This document shows, in pieces, positions 38,561 through 47,345 of a stretch of 64,000 nucleotides of DNA (within the stretch, counting starts at the first letter, position 1; the number at the start of each line of letters is the position of its first letter). The position numbers and the translations under genes were made by a program. Source of the stretch: Endozoicomonas gorgoniicola (GTDB lineage: Bacteria; Pseudomonadota; Gammaproteobacteria; Pseudomonadales; Endozoicomonadaceae); assembly GCF_025562715.2 (NCBI RefSeq), contig NZ_JAPFCC010000001.1, forward strand, positions 1,816,501 through 1,880,500, read 5' to 3'. Below the pieces are notes generated by a model. That model was not told where the DNA came from and did no database searches. It worked only from the letters and a program-made list of their open reading frames with translations.

Positions 38561-38614
38561 GTGTGCCCGCCGGGCGGGCTAGTCCGCTAAACTCGAGTTG
38601 AGGTTGGTATGAGC

Positions 38615-38691
38615 ACATAACGCCTGGTTCAGCCGCCGCCGAAGGCGGTCGGGTGGAGGGGCATAGCCCCGGAACGAACTGGAACCATTTG
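38615..38691 (-). other. attC site interrupted by intron copy 3
   Basis: ACATAAC at 38615-38621, GGTTCAG and CTGGAACC inner boxes, hairpin CCGCCGAAGGCGG, end ATTTG. The remaining core TTATGC is at 40627-40632. Confidence 0.82.
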
Positions 38692-40626
38692 GTACGCCCG
38701 GCATGGGCATGAACTTATGGGGTGAAAGTCCCCTGTGGGTAAACCAGCATCGGATCTGGAGCCGAATAAGCCCACCGATGATAACCACTAGCTTAAGGCA
38801 AGTGCAATCTCACGAGGGGTTGTGCGGAGGCAGTCTGACTGCAAAAGTGCGAGCCGACGGACAGAAATCGTATACAAGGCCGAGTCTCGTGGGCGAGTGA
38901 GCCAAGGATCACAAAGCCCTCTGGTTTGAGAGATACGGTAAATGCGGCGGTTGTGTACTGAAAGTTCATGCTCTTATCCGGGGAGGTCTGTTCAACATGC
39001 GATTGGTCAATCCCAGTTCTCAGCCACTGGTTACAACAGGCTCGGCGGACAGGGTTCATCACCCTGTTCGAGCAAACCCGATGACCACCAATAGCGCCTG
39101 CAGAAGTAATTCTGTGTGGTGATTGAACAGAAGTCAGCAGACGTCATAGTAGTTGTTCGACAGAAGTCGTTAATCCGATTGGAAGTCGTCAACGAAGGAC
39201 TGAACACCGACGAAAAGAGGAGACTGATTCCCTCAACACAGTGCAGCCGTCCGGCGACTCACTGGAGTTGGCGAAAGAATCTTTAACCAGCTTTGAACCA
39301 CGATCTACTGAGTTGCGCACTGGAACCTGCCAATTTGCTGAAAGCATGGAAACAAGTCAGAAGTAACAAAGGGGCTCCCGGAATAGATGGGATCACCATT
39401 AAAGCCTATCCTGACTTTGCCCGTCAGCACTGGCCTTCAGCGCGCCAAGCCTTACTCAATGGGACTTACAGACCATCTCCCGTCCTTCGGGCTGTTATAG
39501 AAAAGCCCGATGGTGGAGAACGGTTGCTGGGCATCCCGACAGTCATGGATCGAGTGATACAACAGGCCATTGTGCAGGTATTATCACCCATCTTTGATCC
39601 TGACTTCTCTCCCAGCAGCTTCGGTTACAGACCGGGAAGGTCTGCACAAGACGCTGTACAACAGGTTAATCGATACATTAAGCAGGGGCTGCATCAGGCG
39701 GTTGATGTTGATCTGAGTAAATTCTTTGATACGGTCAGCCATGATGTTCTTATGTCGAGAGTCTCTCGAAAGATTCACGACAAGCGTCTGTTGAAGCTGA
39801 TTGGCCGCTACCTTCGTGCTGGCGTCATGGTTGATGGGCAATGCTACCCAACCCGGGTAGGTATGCCACAAGGCGGTCCACTTTCACCGCTGCTGTCGAA
39901 TGTCCTTCTCGATGACCTGGACAAGGAACTGGAGTACCGGGGGCATTGCTTCGCACGCTACTGCGATGACTTTGTGATCCTCGTTGGCAGCCAGCGAGCC
40001 GGGGAGCGAGTGATGGAAAGCATCACACGTTACCTTGAGCGCAAGCTGAAACTGAGGATAAACCCGACAAAGAGCAAGGTGGTGAAAGCTACCGAAGCTG
40101 AGTTCCTGAGTTTTACCTTCACAGGGAAGCGAATCCGCTGGTCGGAGAAGAGTCTGAACCGCTTCAGGCGAAAAAATCCTGAAACTCACCAGCCGAAGCT
40201 GGGGAGTATCGATGGAATATCGCTTGAAGAAGCTGGCCGAATATATCCGGGGCTGGATGGGTTATTTCAGGATAACCGAATATTACAGTCCTATACCGCG
40301 ACTGGATCAATGGATACGTCGGCGGATTCGCTGTTGTTTTATCAAACAATGGCGAAAGCCGAAAACCCGTTACAGAAATTTGATCAGGTTAGGTGTTGAT
40401 CACATCAAGGCCGCCTCGATTGCAGCCAGTAGCAAAGGGTATTACCGGCTAAGCAAAACCTATGCGGCACAGTTAGCATTAAACGACAGTTTTCTCAGTA
40501 AACTCGGGCTTGTTTCCCTGAAAGACTTGTGGATCAGGTTTCACCACCCTCGGTGAATCGCCCGGTGCGGACCCGCACGCCGGTGTGATGTGGGGGCTGG
40601 AGGTTAGAGACCTCCGGCTACCCGAT
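38692..40626 (+). mobile_element. Group IIC-attC intron copy 3 (one extra base)
   Basis: 1935 bp, same ends as the intact copies. A single extra A in an A-run near 40172-40177 breaks the protein frame. The RNA domains appear complete, so it might still splice if another copy supplies maturase. Confidence 0.92.
39293..40556 (+). pseudogene. Reverse transcriptase/maturase of intron copy 3, frameshifted
   Basis: Identical to other copies up to NRFRRK. An A5 to A6 expansion then shifts the frame, giving a 368-aa product that has the YCDD active site but lacks the maturase domain. The lost domain continues in another frame to 40556. Confidence 0.93.
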
Positions 40627-40657
40627 TTATGCGACGGTTGGCACGGAGTAGAAGTAT

Positions 40658-40948
40658 ATGAGTTTGAAAACATTAAAGTCGCTGCACGGTAAAGCTAATG
40701 AAAACGACTTCGAGACAATCAATTTTCTTTACCAGAACAGAGGGCAAGATTTATCAGATGCGCTGGATAACTTGATAACTTATTTGAGCAGGGATCAAAT
40801 CGAGCAAAGGTACTTCAGGCAGTCATCAAGGTTACGAGTTAAAGGCGCTACAACAGGAACGAACTTTAATTATTTCGTTCTTCTGGGGGGAGTGATAACA
40901 GTAAACAAATATAGACAAGACGAACTGAAGTGGGTTTTAGGCGCATAA
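40658..40948 (+). CDS. Small cassette protein, unknown function (96 aa)
   Basis: MSLKTLKSLHGKANENDFET with GGAG 8 bases upstream. The C-terminal half is hydrophobic around NYFVLLGGVITV. Family not recognised. The TAA stop lies within the GCATAAC core of the next attC. The gene reads on the strand opposite to the attC orientation, so it is inverted in its cassette. It could be transcribed from the intron just upstream, which is on the same strand. Confidence 0.7.
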   Translation: MSLKTLKSLHGKANENDFETINFLYQNRGQDLSDALDNLITYLSRDQIEQRYFRQSSRLRVKGATTGTNFNYFVLLGGVITVNKYRQDELKWVLGA

Positions 40949-40997
40949 CGCCGTTTTCAGGGGTGCGACCACCGGGAGCATCCCTTGGAAAACATTG
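40943..40997 (-). other. attC site interrupted by intron copy 4
   Basis: GCATAAC at 40943-40949, inner arms TTTTCAGGGG and CCCTTGGAAAAC, ending CATTG. The remaining core TTAGGT is at 42932-42937. Confidence 0.8.
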
Positions 40998-42931
40998 GTA
41001 CGCCCGGCATGGGCATGAACTTATGGGGTGAAAGTCCCCTGTGGGTAAACCAGCATCGGATCTGGAGCCGAATAAGCCCACCGATGATAACCACTAGCTT
41101 AAGGCAAGTGCAATCTCACGAGGGGTTGTGCGGAGGCAGTCTGACTGCAAAAGTGCGAGCCGACGGACAGAAATCGTATACAAGGCCGAGGCTCGTGGGC
41201 GAGTGAGCCAAGGATCACAAAGCCCTCTGGTTTGAGAGATACGGTAAATGCGGCGGTTGTGTACTGAAAGTTCATGCTCTTATCCGGGGAGGTCTGTTCA
41301 ACATGCGATTGGTCAATCCCAGTTCTCAGCCACTGGTTACAACAGGCTCGGCGGACAGGGTTCATCACCCTGTTCGAGCAAACCCGATGACCACCAATAG
41401 CGCCTGCAGAAGTAATTCTGTGTGGTGATTGAACAGAAGTCAGCAGACGTCATAGTAGTTGTTCGACAGAAGTCGTTAATCCGATTGGAAGTCGTCAACG
41501 AAGGACTGAACACCGACGAAAAGAGGAGACTGATTCCCTCAACACAGTGCAGCCGTCCGGCGACTCACTGGAGTTGGCGAAAGAATCTTTAACCAGCTTT
41601 GAACCACGATCTACTGAGTTGCGCACTGGAACCTGCCAATTTGCTGAAAGCATGGAAACAAGTCAGAAGTAACAAAGGGGCTCCCGGAATAGATGGGATC
41701 ACCATTAAAGCCTATCCTGACTTTGCCCGTCAGCACTGGCCTTCAGCGCGCCAAGCCTTACTCAATGGGACTTACAGACCATCTCCCGTCCTTCGGGCTG
41801 TTATAGAAAAGCCCGATGGTGGAGAACGGTTGCTGGGCATCCCGACAGTCATGGATCGAGTGATACAACAGGCCATTGTGCAGGTATTATCACCCATCTT
41901 TGATCCTGACTTCTCTCCCAGCAGCTTCGGTTACAGACCGGGAAGGTCTGCACAAGACGCTGTACAACAGGTTAATCGATACATTAAGCAGGGGCTGCAT
42001 CAGGCGGTTGATGTTGATCTGAGTAAATTCTTTGATACGGTCAGCCATGATGTTCTTATGTCGAGAGTCTCTCGAAAGATTCACGACAAGCGTCTGTTGA
42101 AGCTGATTGGCCGCTACCTTCGTGCTGGCGTCATGGTTGATGGGCAATGCTACCCAACCCGGGTAGGTATGCCACAAGGCGGTCCACTTTCACCGCTGCT
42201 GTCGAATGTCCTTCTCGATGACCTGGACAAGGAACTGGAGTACCGGGGGCATTGCTTCGCACGCTACTGCGATGACTTTGTGATCCTCGTTGGCAGCCAG
42301 CGAGCCGGGGAGCGAGTGATGGAAAGCATCACACGTTACCTTGAGCGCAAGCTGAAACTGAGGATAAACCCGACAAAGAGCAAGGTGGTGAAAGCTACCG
42401 AAGCTGAGTTCCTGAGTTTTACCTTCACAGGGAAGCGAATCCGCTGGTCGGAGAAGAGTCTGAACCGCTTCAGGCGAAAAATCCTGAAACTCACCAGCCG
42501 AAGCTGGGGAGTATCGATGGAATATCGCTTGAAGAAGCTGGCCGAATATATCCGGGGCTGGATGGGTTATTTCAGGATAACCGAATATTACAGTCCTATA
42601 CCGCGACTGGATCAATGGATACGTCGGCGGATTCGCTGTTGTTTTATCAAACAATGGCGAAAGCCGAAAACCCGTTACAGAAATTTGATCAGGTTAGGTG
42701 TTGATCACATCAAGGCCGCCTCGATTGCAGCCAGTAGCAAAGGGTATTACCGGCTAAGCAAAACCTATGCGGCACAGTTAGCATTAAACGACAGTTTTCT
42801 CAGTAAACTCGGGCTTGTTTCCCTGAAAGACTTGTGGATCAGGTTTCACCACCCTCGGTGAATCGCCCGGTGCGGACCCGCACGCCGGTGTGATGTGGGG
42901 GCTGGAGGTTAGAGACCTCCGGCTACCCGAT
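40998..42931 (+). mobile_element. Group IIC-attC intron copy 4, intact
   Basis: 1934 bp with complete ends and open protein frame. One base (GAGGCTCGTG against GAGTCTCGTG near 41190) distinguishes it from the other copies. Confidence 0.93.
41599..42861 (+). CDS. Group II intron reverse transcriptase/maturase (intron copy 4)
   Basis: 420 aa, TTG start, same sequence as copies 1, 2 and 5. YCDD and GIIM domains intact. Confidence 0.93.
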   Translation: MNHDLLSCALEPANLLKAWKQVRSNKGAPGIDGITIKAYPDFARQHWPSARQALLNGTYRPSPVLRAVIEKPDGGERLLGIPTVMDRVIQQAIVQVLSPIFDPDFSPSSFGYRPGRSAQDAVQQVNRYIKQGLHQAVDVDLSKFFDTVSHDVLMSRVSRKIHDKRLLKLIGRYLRAGVMVDGQCYPTRVGMPQGGPLSPLLSNVLLDDLDKELEYRGHCFARYCDDFVILVGSQRAGERVMESITRYLERKLKLRINPTKSKVVKATEAEFLSFTFTGKRIRWSEKSLNRFRRKILKLTSRSWGVSMEYRLKKLAEYIRGWMGYFRITEYYSPIPRLDQWIRRRIRCCFIKQWRKPKTRYRNLIRLGVDHIKAASIAASSKGYYRLSKTYAAQLALNDSFLSKLGLVSLKDLWIRFHHPR

Positions 42932-42966
42932 TTAGGTGCATGGCACAGACTGAAAAGGAAACAAAA

Positions 42967-43290
42967 ATGTTTATTTATGAACTAGACCCTATTGATTATT
43001 TTTCAGGTTCTATTCCACTGGAAGATTACTTGAAATCAATTAAAGAAATGGATGATACGTTTGGCGAATATGAATTTACCCAGAGACAGATAGGCCGACT
43101 AACTTCAAAGATGAAAACCATTAGCTCTTGGGAAGGTGACATAATAGATGGCGTTTATGTGTTTGCTATGCCTGGTAGTAACATGGACACAAATCTCGCT
43201 CTTGGGATCGTATGGAAGCAAAGGAGTAATGGGACAACTTTTGTGGTATCAGAGCTGGAACTACCTTGGCTTGAAGAATGCTTAGTATGA
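42967..43290 (+). CDS. Small cassette protein, unknown function (107 aa)
   Basis: Starts at ATG 42967 (MFIYELDPIDYFSGSIPLED), preceded by AAAAGGA. An upstream in-frame ATG at 42940 lacks a ribosome site. Acidic and soluble; family not recognised. It ends 5 bp before the ACCTAAC core of the next attC. It reads opposite to the attC orientation, as does the 40658 gene. Confidence 0.72.
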   Translation: MFIYELDPIDYFSGSIPLEDYLKSIKEMDDTFGEYEFTQRQIGRLTSKMKTISSWEGDIIDGVYVFAMPGSNMDTNLALGIVWKQRSNGTTFVVSELELPWLEECLV

Positions 43291-43295
43291 GTAGC

Positions 43296-43374
43296 ACCTA
43301 ACGCCTGGTTCAGCCGCGTGCCGAAGGCACGTCGGGTGGAGGGGCGAAGCCCCGGAACGAACTGGAAGTTTTTG
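43296..43374 (-). other. attC site interrupted by intron copy 5
   Basis: ACCTAAC at 43296-43302, GGTTCAG and CTGGAAG boxes, hairpins CGTGCCGAAGGCACG and GGGGCGAAGCCCC. Ends TTTTTG; the remaining core TTATGC is at 45309-45314. Confidence 0.82.
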
Positions 43375-45308
43375 GTACGCCCGGCATGGGCATGAACTTA
43401 TGGGGTGAAAGTCCCCTGTGGGTAAACCAGCATCGGATCTGGAGCCGAATAAGCCCACCGATGATAACCACTAGCTTAAGGCAAGTGCAATCTCACGAGG
43501 GGTTGTGCGGAGGCAGTCTGACTGCAAAAGTGCGAGCCGACGGACAGAAATCGTATACAAGGCCGAGTCTCGTGGGCGAGTGAGCCAAGGATCACAAAGC
43601 CCTCTGGTTTGAGAGATACGGTAAATGCGGCGGTTGTGTACTGAAAGTTCATGCTCTTATCCGGGGAGGTCTGTTCAACATGCGATTGGTCAATCCCAGT
43701 TCTCAGCCACTGGTTACAACAGGCTCGGCGGACAGGGTTCATCACCCTGTTCGAGCAAACCCGATGACCACCAATAGCGCCTGCAGAAGTAATTCTGTGT
43801 GGTGATTGAACAGAAGTCAGCAGACGTCATAGTAGTTGTTCGACAGAAGTCGTTAATCCGATTGGAAGTCGTCAACGAAGGACTGAACACCGACGAAAAG
43901 AGGAGACTGATTCCCTCAACACAGTGCAGCCGTCCGGCGACTCACTGGAGTTGGCGAAAGAATCTTTAACCAGCTTTGAACCACGATCTACTGAGTTGCG
44001 CACTGGAACCTGCCAATTTGCTGAAAGCATGGAAACAAGTCAGAAGTAACAAAGGGGCTCCCGGAATAGATGGGATCACCATTAAAGCCTATCCTGACTT
44101 TGCCCGTCAGCACTGGCCTTCAGCGCGCCAAGCCTTACTCAATGGGACTTACAGACCATCTCCCGTCCTTCGGGCTGTTATAGAAAAGCCCGATGGTGGA
44201 GAACGGTTGCTGGGCATCCCGACAGTCATGGATCGAGTGATACAACAGGCCATTGTGCAGGTATTATCACCCATCTTTGATCCTGACTTCTCTCCCAGCA
44301 GCTTCGGTTACAGACCGGGAAGGTCTGCACAAGACGCTGTACAACAGGTTAATCGATACATTAAGCAGGGGCTGCATCAGGCGGTTGATGTTGATCTGAG
44401 TAAATTCTTTGATACGGTCAGCCATGATGTTCTTATGTCGAGAGTCTCTCGAAAGATTCACGACAAGCGTCTGTTGAAGCTGATTGGCCGCTACCTTCGT
44501 GCTGGCGTCATGGTTGATGGGCAATGCTACCCAACCCGGGTAGGTATGCCACAAGGCGGTCCACTTTCACCGCTGCTGTCGAATGTCCTTCTCGATGACC
44601 TGGACAAGGAACTGGAGTACCGGGGGCATTGCTTCGCACGCTACTGCGATGACTTTGTGATCCTCGTTGGCAGCCAGCGAGCCGGGGAGCGAGTGATGGA
44701 AAGCATCACACGTTACCTTGAGCGCAAGCTGAAACTGAGGATAAACCCGACAAAGAGCAAGGTGGTGAAAGCTACCGAAGCTGAGTTCCTGAGTTTTACC
44801 TTCACAGGGAAGCGAATCCGCTGGTCGGAGAAGAGTCTGAACCGCTTCAGGCGAAAAATCCTGAAACTCACCAGCCGAAGCTGGGGAGTATCGATGGAAT
44901 ATCGCTTGAAGAAGCTGGCCGAATATATCCGGGGCTGGATGGGTTATTTCAGGATAACCGAATATTACAGTCCTATACCGCGACTGGATCAATGGATACG
45001 TCGGCGGATTCGCTGTTGTTTTATCAAACAATGGCGAAAGCCGAAAACCCGTTACAGAAATTTGATCAGGTTAGGTGTTGATCACATCAAGGCCGCCTCG
45101 ATTGCAGCCAGTAGCAAAGGGTATTACCGGCTAAGCAAAACCTATGCGGCACAGTTAGCATTAAACGACAGTTTTCTCAGTAAACTCGGGCTTGTTTCCC
45201 TGAAAGACTTGTGGATCAGGTTTCACCACCCTCGGTGAATCGCCCGGTGCGGACCCGCACGCCGGTGTGATGTGGGGGCTGGAGGTTAGAGACCTCCGGC
45301 TACCCGAT
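43375..45308 (+). mobile_element. Group IIC-attC intron copy 5, intact
   Basis: 1934 bp, complete ends, intact protein frame, domain V after the stop codon. The copy nearest intI. Confidence 0.93.
43976..45238 (+). CDS. Group II intron reverse transcriptase/maturase (intron copy 5)
   Basis: 420 aa, TTG start, identical to the copy 2 protein as far as compared; all catalytic and maturase motifs present. Confidence 0.93.
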   Translation: MNHDLLSCALEPANLLKAWKQVRSNKGAPGIDGITIKAYPDFARQHWPSARQALLNGTYRPSPVLRAVIEKPDGGERLLGIPTVMDRVIQQAIVQVLSPIFDPDFSPSSFGYRPGRSAQDAVQQVNRYIKQGLHQAVDVDLSKFFDTVSHDVLMSRVSRKIHDKRLLKLIGRYLRAGVMVDGQCYPTRVGMPQGGPLSPLLSNVLLDDLDKELEYRGHCFARYCDDFVILVGSQRAGERVMESITRYLERKLKLRINPTKSKVVKATEAEFLSFTFTGKRIRWSEKSLNRFRRKILKLTSRSWGVSMEYRLKKLAEYIRGWMGYFRITEYYSPIPRLDQWIRRRIRCCFIKQWRKPKTRYRNLIRLGVDHIKAASIAASSKGYYRLSKTYAAQLALNDSFLSKLGLVSLKDLWIRFHHPR

Positions 45309-45315
45309 TTATGCG

Positions 45316-45729
45316 TCATTTGCGATACCATACTCGTTCAGGCTTCATGCTTAATTGCCACTTAATATAGTCTTCTGGTGGCCTATCAATATCAATGACA
45401 TGCTCGGTTGAAAAAGGAATTTCAGCTCCAAATTGGAGGTAAACATCATCATCTTCTTTATCGATACACAATGGTTGAAAGTCAAGTATACCGATATATT
45501 TATCTTCGATTACTTCGGAAACAATCAAGTAACCTCTTTCGCCTTCAATAATAATTTCACCATCTTCGGTTTCGCATTCAATTTCAAAAATTACCTTAGC
45601 GGCATCACCAACTTTTAGATTTTGTCTTTCTTCTAGAGATGGTATCCAAAAAGTTTCAGGATGCTCTTTATGGCATTCTTCACCATTGCGAAGCTGCCAA
45701 TAATCTTCTTTGAACTTGGCTAATTGCAT
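45316..45729 (-). CDS. Cassette protein, unknown function (137 aa)
   Basis: Start ATG 45729 (MQLAKFKEDYWQLRNGEECH) with AAGGAGTAATC upstream, 17 bp after the attC crossover. The stop is directly before the next attC core (TGA CGCATAA). This is the textbook layout of a sense-oriented cassette. Acidic protein; LKVGDAAKVIFEIE and GERGYLIVSEVIEDKYIGIL suggest a small beta-barrel. The phrase DAAKVIFEIE plus GERxYLIV is often seen in DUF2314-like cassette proteins, but I do not claim that family. Confidence 0.8.
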   Translation of the reverse strand: MQLAKFKEDYWQLRNGEECHKEHPETFWIPSLEERQNLKVGDAAKVIFEIECETEDGEIIIEGERGYLIVSEVIEDKYIGILDFQPLCIDKEDDDVYLQFGAEIPFSTEHVIDIDRPPEDYIKWQLSMKPERVWYRK

Positions 45730-45746
45730 GATTACTCCTTGATGAC

Positions 45747-45803
45747 GCATAACGCCTGGTTCAGTGGCAGCCGTAGGCTGTCCATTGGAAGCATTTGTTA
45801 TGT
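45747..45803 (-). other. Uninterrupted attC site
   Basis: 57 bp: GCATAAC ... GTTATGT, inner boxes GGTTCAG and TTGGAAGC, hairpin GCAGCCGTAGGCTGTC. The only attC of the array without an intron, next to the attI-proximal cassette. On the reverse strand it starts ACATAACAAATG and ends GGCGTTATGC. Confidence 0.88.
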
Positions 45804-45865
45804 GGCTGGTTCCAACTTGGAACATACCACGAACAATTTCTATTTTGGAAAGAGTTGGATTAAGC

Positions 45866-46108
45866 ATGAAAAAATATATGTTTGAGGTCTGGCTAACAAT
45901 AGGTCTATTCGGTGTCGCTATCACTGATTATGACGATCCAGACGGTGCGCTCGAAGGGAACCTGAACGCCATTGGTATAGAGAACTGGATAGAGAACTGG
46001 ATAAAACCTCAAACTGAAAACGGATTAGAGGTTGGTAACTGGCATTTGAAAGGCACGATTGATGCCACAGACTTCAGTTATACCATTGATTACGCTATGC
46101 CTGATTAA
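45866..46108 (+). CDS. Small cassette protein, unknown function (80 aa), first cassette
   Basis: MKKYMFEVWLTIGLFGVAIT with a possible N-terminal hydrophobic segment. Acidic, ends FSYTIDYAMPD. The TAA is 3 bp from ACATAAC (46112-46118), the attI-side crossover. Inverted relative to its attC, so the integron's cassette promoter would make antisense RNA. Family not recognised; start chosen at the first ATG that gives a conserved-looking N-terminus. Confidence 0.6.
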   Translation: MKKYMFEVWLTIGLFGVAITDYDDPDGALEGNLNAIGIENWIENWIKPQTENGLEVGNWHLKGTIDATDFSYTIDYAMPD

Positions 46109-46111
46109 GCC

Positions 46112-46300
46112 ACATAACAGTCGCTTACACGAAACCATTTCGCATAACATACTGTAGATTTTTTATCTGTACCAGCAGAAGCCCAAGTCTACCAAGGGGT
46201 ACAGCATTTTTTTGATCTTTCGTGGTTTATCTGCCAGTTCGTGTTTTGTGATTTGTATATTTTTCGGTTAAGTCATTTTCCCGGTTAAGACTCCTTTTTA
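46112..46300 (-). other. attI region of the integron
   Basis: The crossover core GTTATGT (reverse strand, 46118-46112) joins the first cassette. A second core-like GCATAAC lies at 46142-46148. No coding frame between here and the intI promoter. The outer boundary is approximate. Confidence 0.65.
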
Positions 46301-46339
46301 TATCTTTGATAACAATGGGTTAGTGACACCTTGTATATT

Positions 46340-46377
46340 TTGCTTATGCGAACTACTTTATCTGTATAAAAATACAG
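46340..46377 (+). promoter_or_regulatory. intI promoter with LexA (SOS) box
   Basis: TTGCTT (46340-46345), 17-bp spacer, TGTATA (46363-46368). CTGTATAAAAATACAG at 46362-46377 matches the gammaproteobacterial LexA consensus (CTGT-N8-ACAG) and overlaps the -10 box, 17 bp before ATG 46395. SOS control of integron integrases through LexA is established for several integrons; here it is predicted. Confidence 0.8.
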
Positions 46378-46394
46378 TAAAAGGGCTAATTTAC

Positions 46395-47345
46395 ATGCGA
46401 CTTCAACAAAGGTTTCAGATTGCCATTCGTTCTGCCAATTATTCCCTCGCCACCGAACGTGCCTATTGGGATTGGGTCAAGAGGTTTATCAAATTTCATA
46501 AAATGCGCCATCCCGATTCCTTAACAGGAGAAAATATTCGTGATTTCCTCACTCATTTAGTGATGAAAAAACAGGTCGCAGTCAGTACCCAGCAGCAAGC
46601 CTTGAGCGCTCTTGTCTTTTTGTATAAGCAAGTACTGGGACGCGATAATATAACAATCACTGACTGGCTCAATGCAAAACGTCCTAAGAAACTCCCTGTT
46701 GTGCTATCCACGACTGAAGCAAGCTCTGTACTCTCTTGTCTCAAAGGGACTCCGCTGTTAATTGCTCAATTGATGTACGGGGCTGGCCTCCGGCTCAAAG
46801 AGGCTGTACGACTGAGGGTTCAGGATGTTGATTTTGGACGTATGGAAATTACTGTACGCCATGGTAAGGGCGGTAAAGACAGAATGACTTTGTTACCTAA
46901 AGTGACCGTTGAATCGTTGCAACAACAAATCGAGATATCCCGACAGCTTCACTGTAAAGCACTGGATGAAGGGGTGTGCTTTGTCCATCTTCCCAATGCG
47001 CTTGCAAGAAAATACCCCAATGCCGCAAAAGAGCTGGCATGGCAATATATTTTTTCCAGTACACAGCTGAGTAAAGACCCAAGAACTGGCAACATGGAGC
47101 GTCATCACATTAACGAAAGAGGGGTTCAGTCGGCTGTTAAAAATGCTGTCAGGCAAGCCGGAGTCAACAAAAATGCCAGCTGCCATACATTCCGGCATAG
47201 CTTCGCAACGCATTTATTAGAAAGCGGTTACGATATCAGAACCGTGCAAGAGCTGCTTGGTCATGCCAATGTTAATACAACGATGATATATACTCATGTG
47301 CTTAACCGGGGTGGTAAAGCGGTCTTAAGCCCTGTTGACCGCTAA
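46395..47345 (+). CDS. intI: Integron integrase (tyrosine recombinase)
   Basis: 316 aa from ATG 46395 (MRLQQRFQIAIRSANYSLAT); AGGG lies upstream and the LexA box precedes it, so the earlier ATG at 46323 is rejected. Catalytic residues: Arg in YGAGLRLKEAVRLR, H-x-x-R in CHTFRHSFATHLLE and Tyr in TTMIYTHVLNRG. The IntI-specific insertion is present between them (AAKELAWQYIFSSTQLSKDP to ERHHINE), which separates integron integrases from other tyrosine recombinases. It closely resembles chromosomal IntI of Vibrio type. It catalyses attI x attC cassette insertion and excision. The frame is intact, so the integron may still be active. Confidence 0.95.
   Translation: MRLQQRFQIAIRSANYSLATERAYWDWVKRFIKFHKMRHPDSLTGENIRDFLTHLVMKKQVAVSTQQQALSALVFLYKQVLGRDNITITDWLNAKRPKKLPVVLSTTEASSVLSCLKGTPLLIAQLMYGAGLRLKEAVRLRVQDVDFGRMEITVRHGKGGKDRMTLLPKVTVESLQQQIEISRQLHCKALDEGVCFVHLPNALARKYPNAAKELAWQYIFSSTQLSKDPRTGNMERHHINERGVQSAVKNAVRQAGVNKNASCHTFRHSFATHLLESGYDIRTVQELLGHANVNTTMIYTHVLNRGGKAVLSPVDR

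Larger units (their letters stand above)
25507..47345. mobile_element. Integron: intI, attI and an intron-invaded cassette array
   Basis: intI (46395-47345, +) lies at the right, attI around 46112-46300, and cassettes extend leftward. Seven cassette bodies remain (from the right: 80-aa, 137-aa, 107-aa and 96-aa ORFs, an IS-disrupted one, a DUF2442/DUF4160 pair, an ORF-less one and a signal-peptide gene, with the DUF pair and the IS block possibly one cassette). Six attC sites are recognised by RYYYAAC...GTTRRRY ends and internal dyads. In all, the extra base of the inner box lies on the right arm, so they are oriented leftward as expected for this intI position. The left boundary is set by the IS1182 breakpoint. 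Confidence 0.85.

Noticed and set aside
43476..43745. 89-codon reverse frame repeated in every intron copy
   Set aside because: It lies in the structured 5' RNA domains of the group II intron and is repeated only because the intron is repeated; it is a shadow.
28605..45308. Regular long repeats suggestive of a CRISPR or tandem array
   Set aside because: The repeats are whole group II introns of 1934 bp with reverse transcriptases, inserted in separate attC sites; no short spaced repeats or cas genes.
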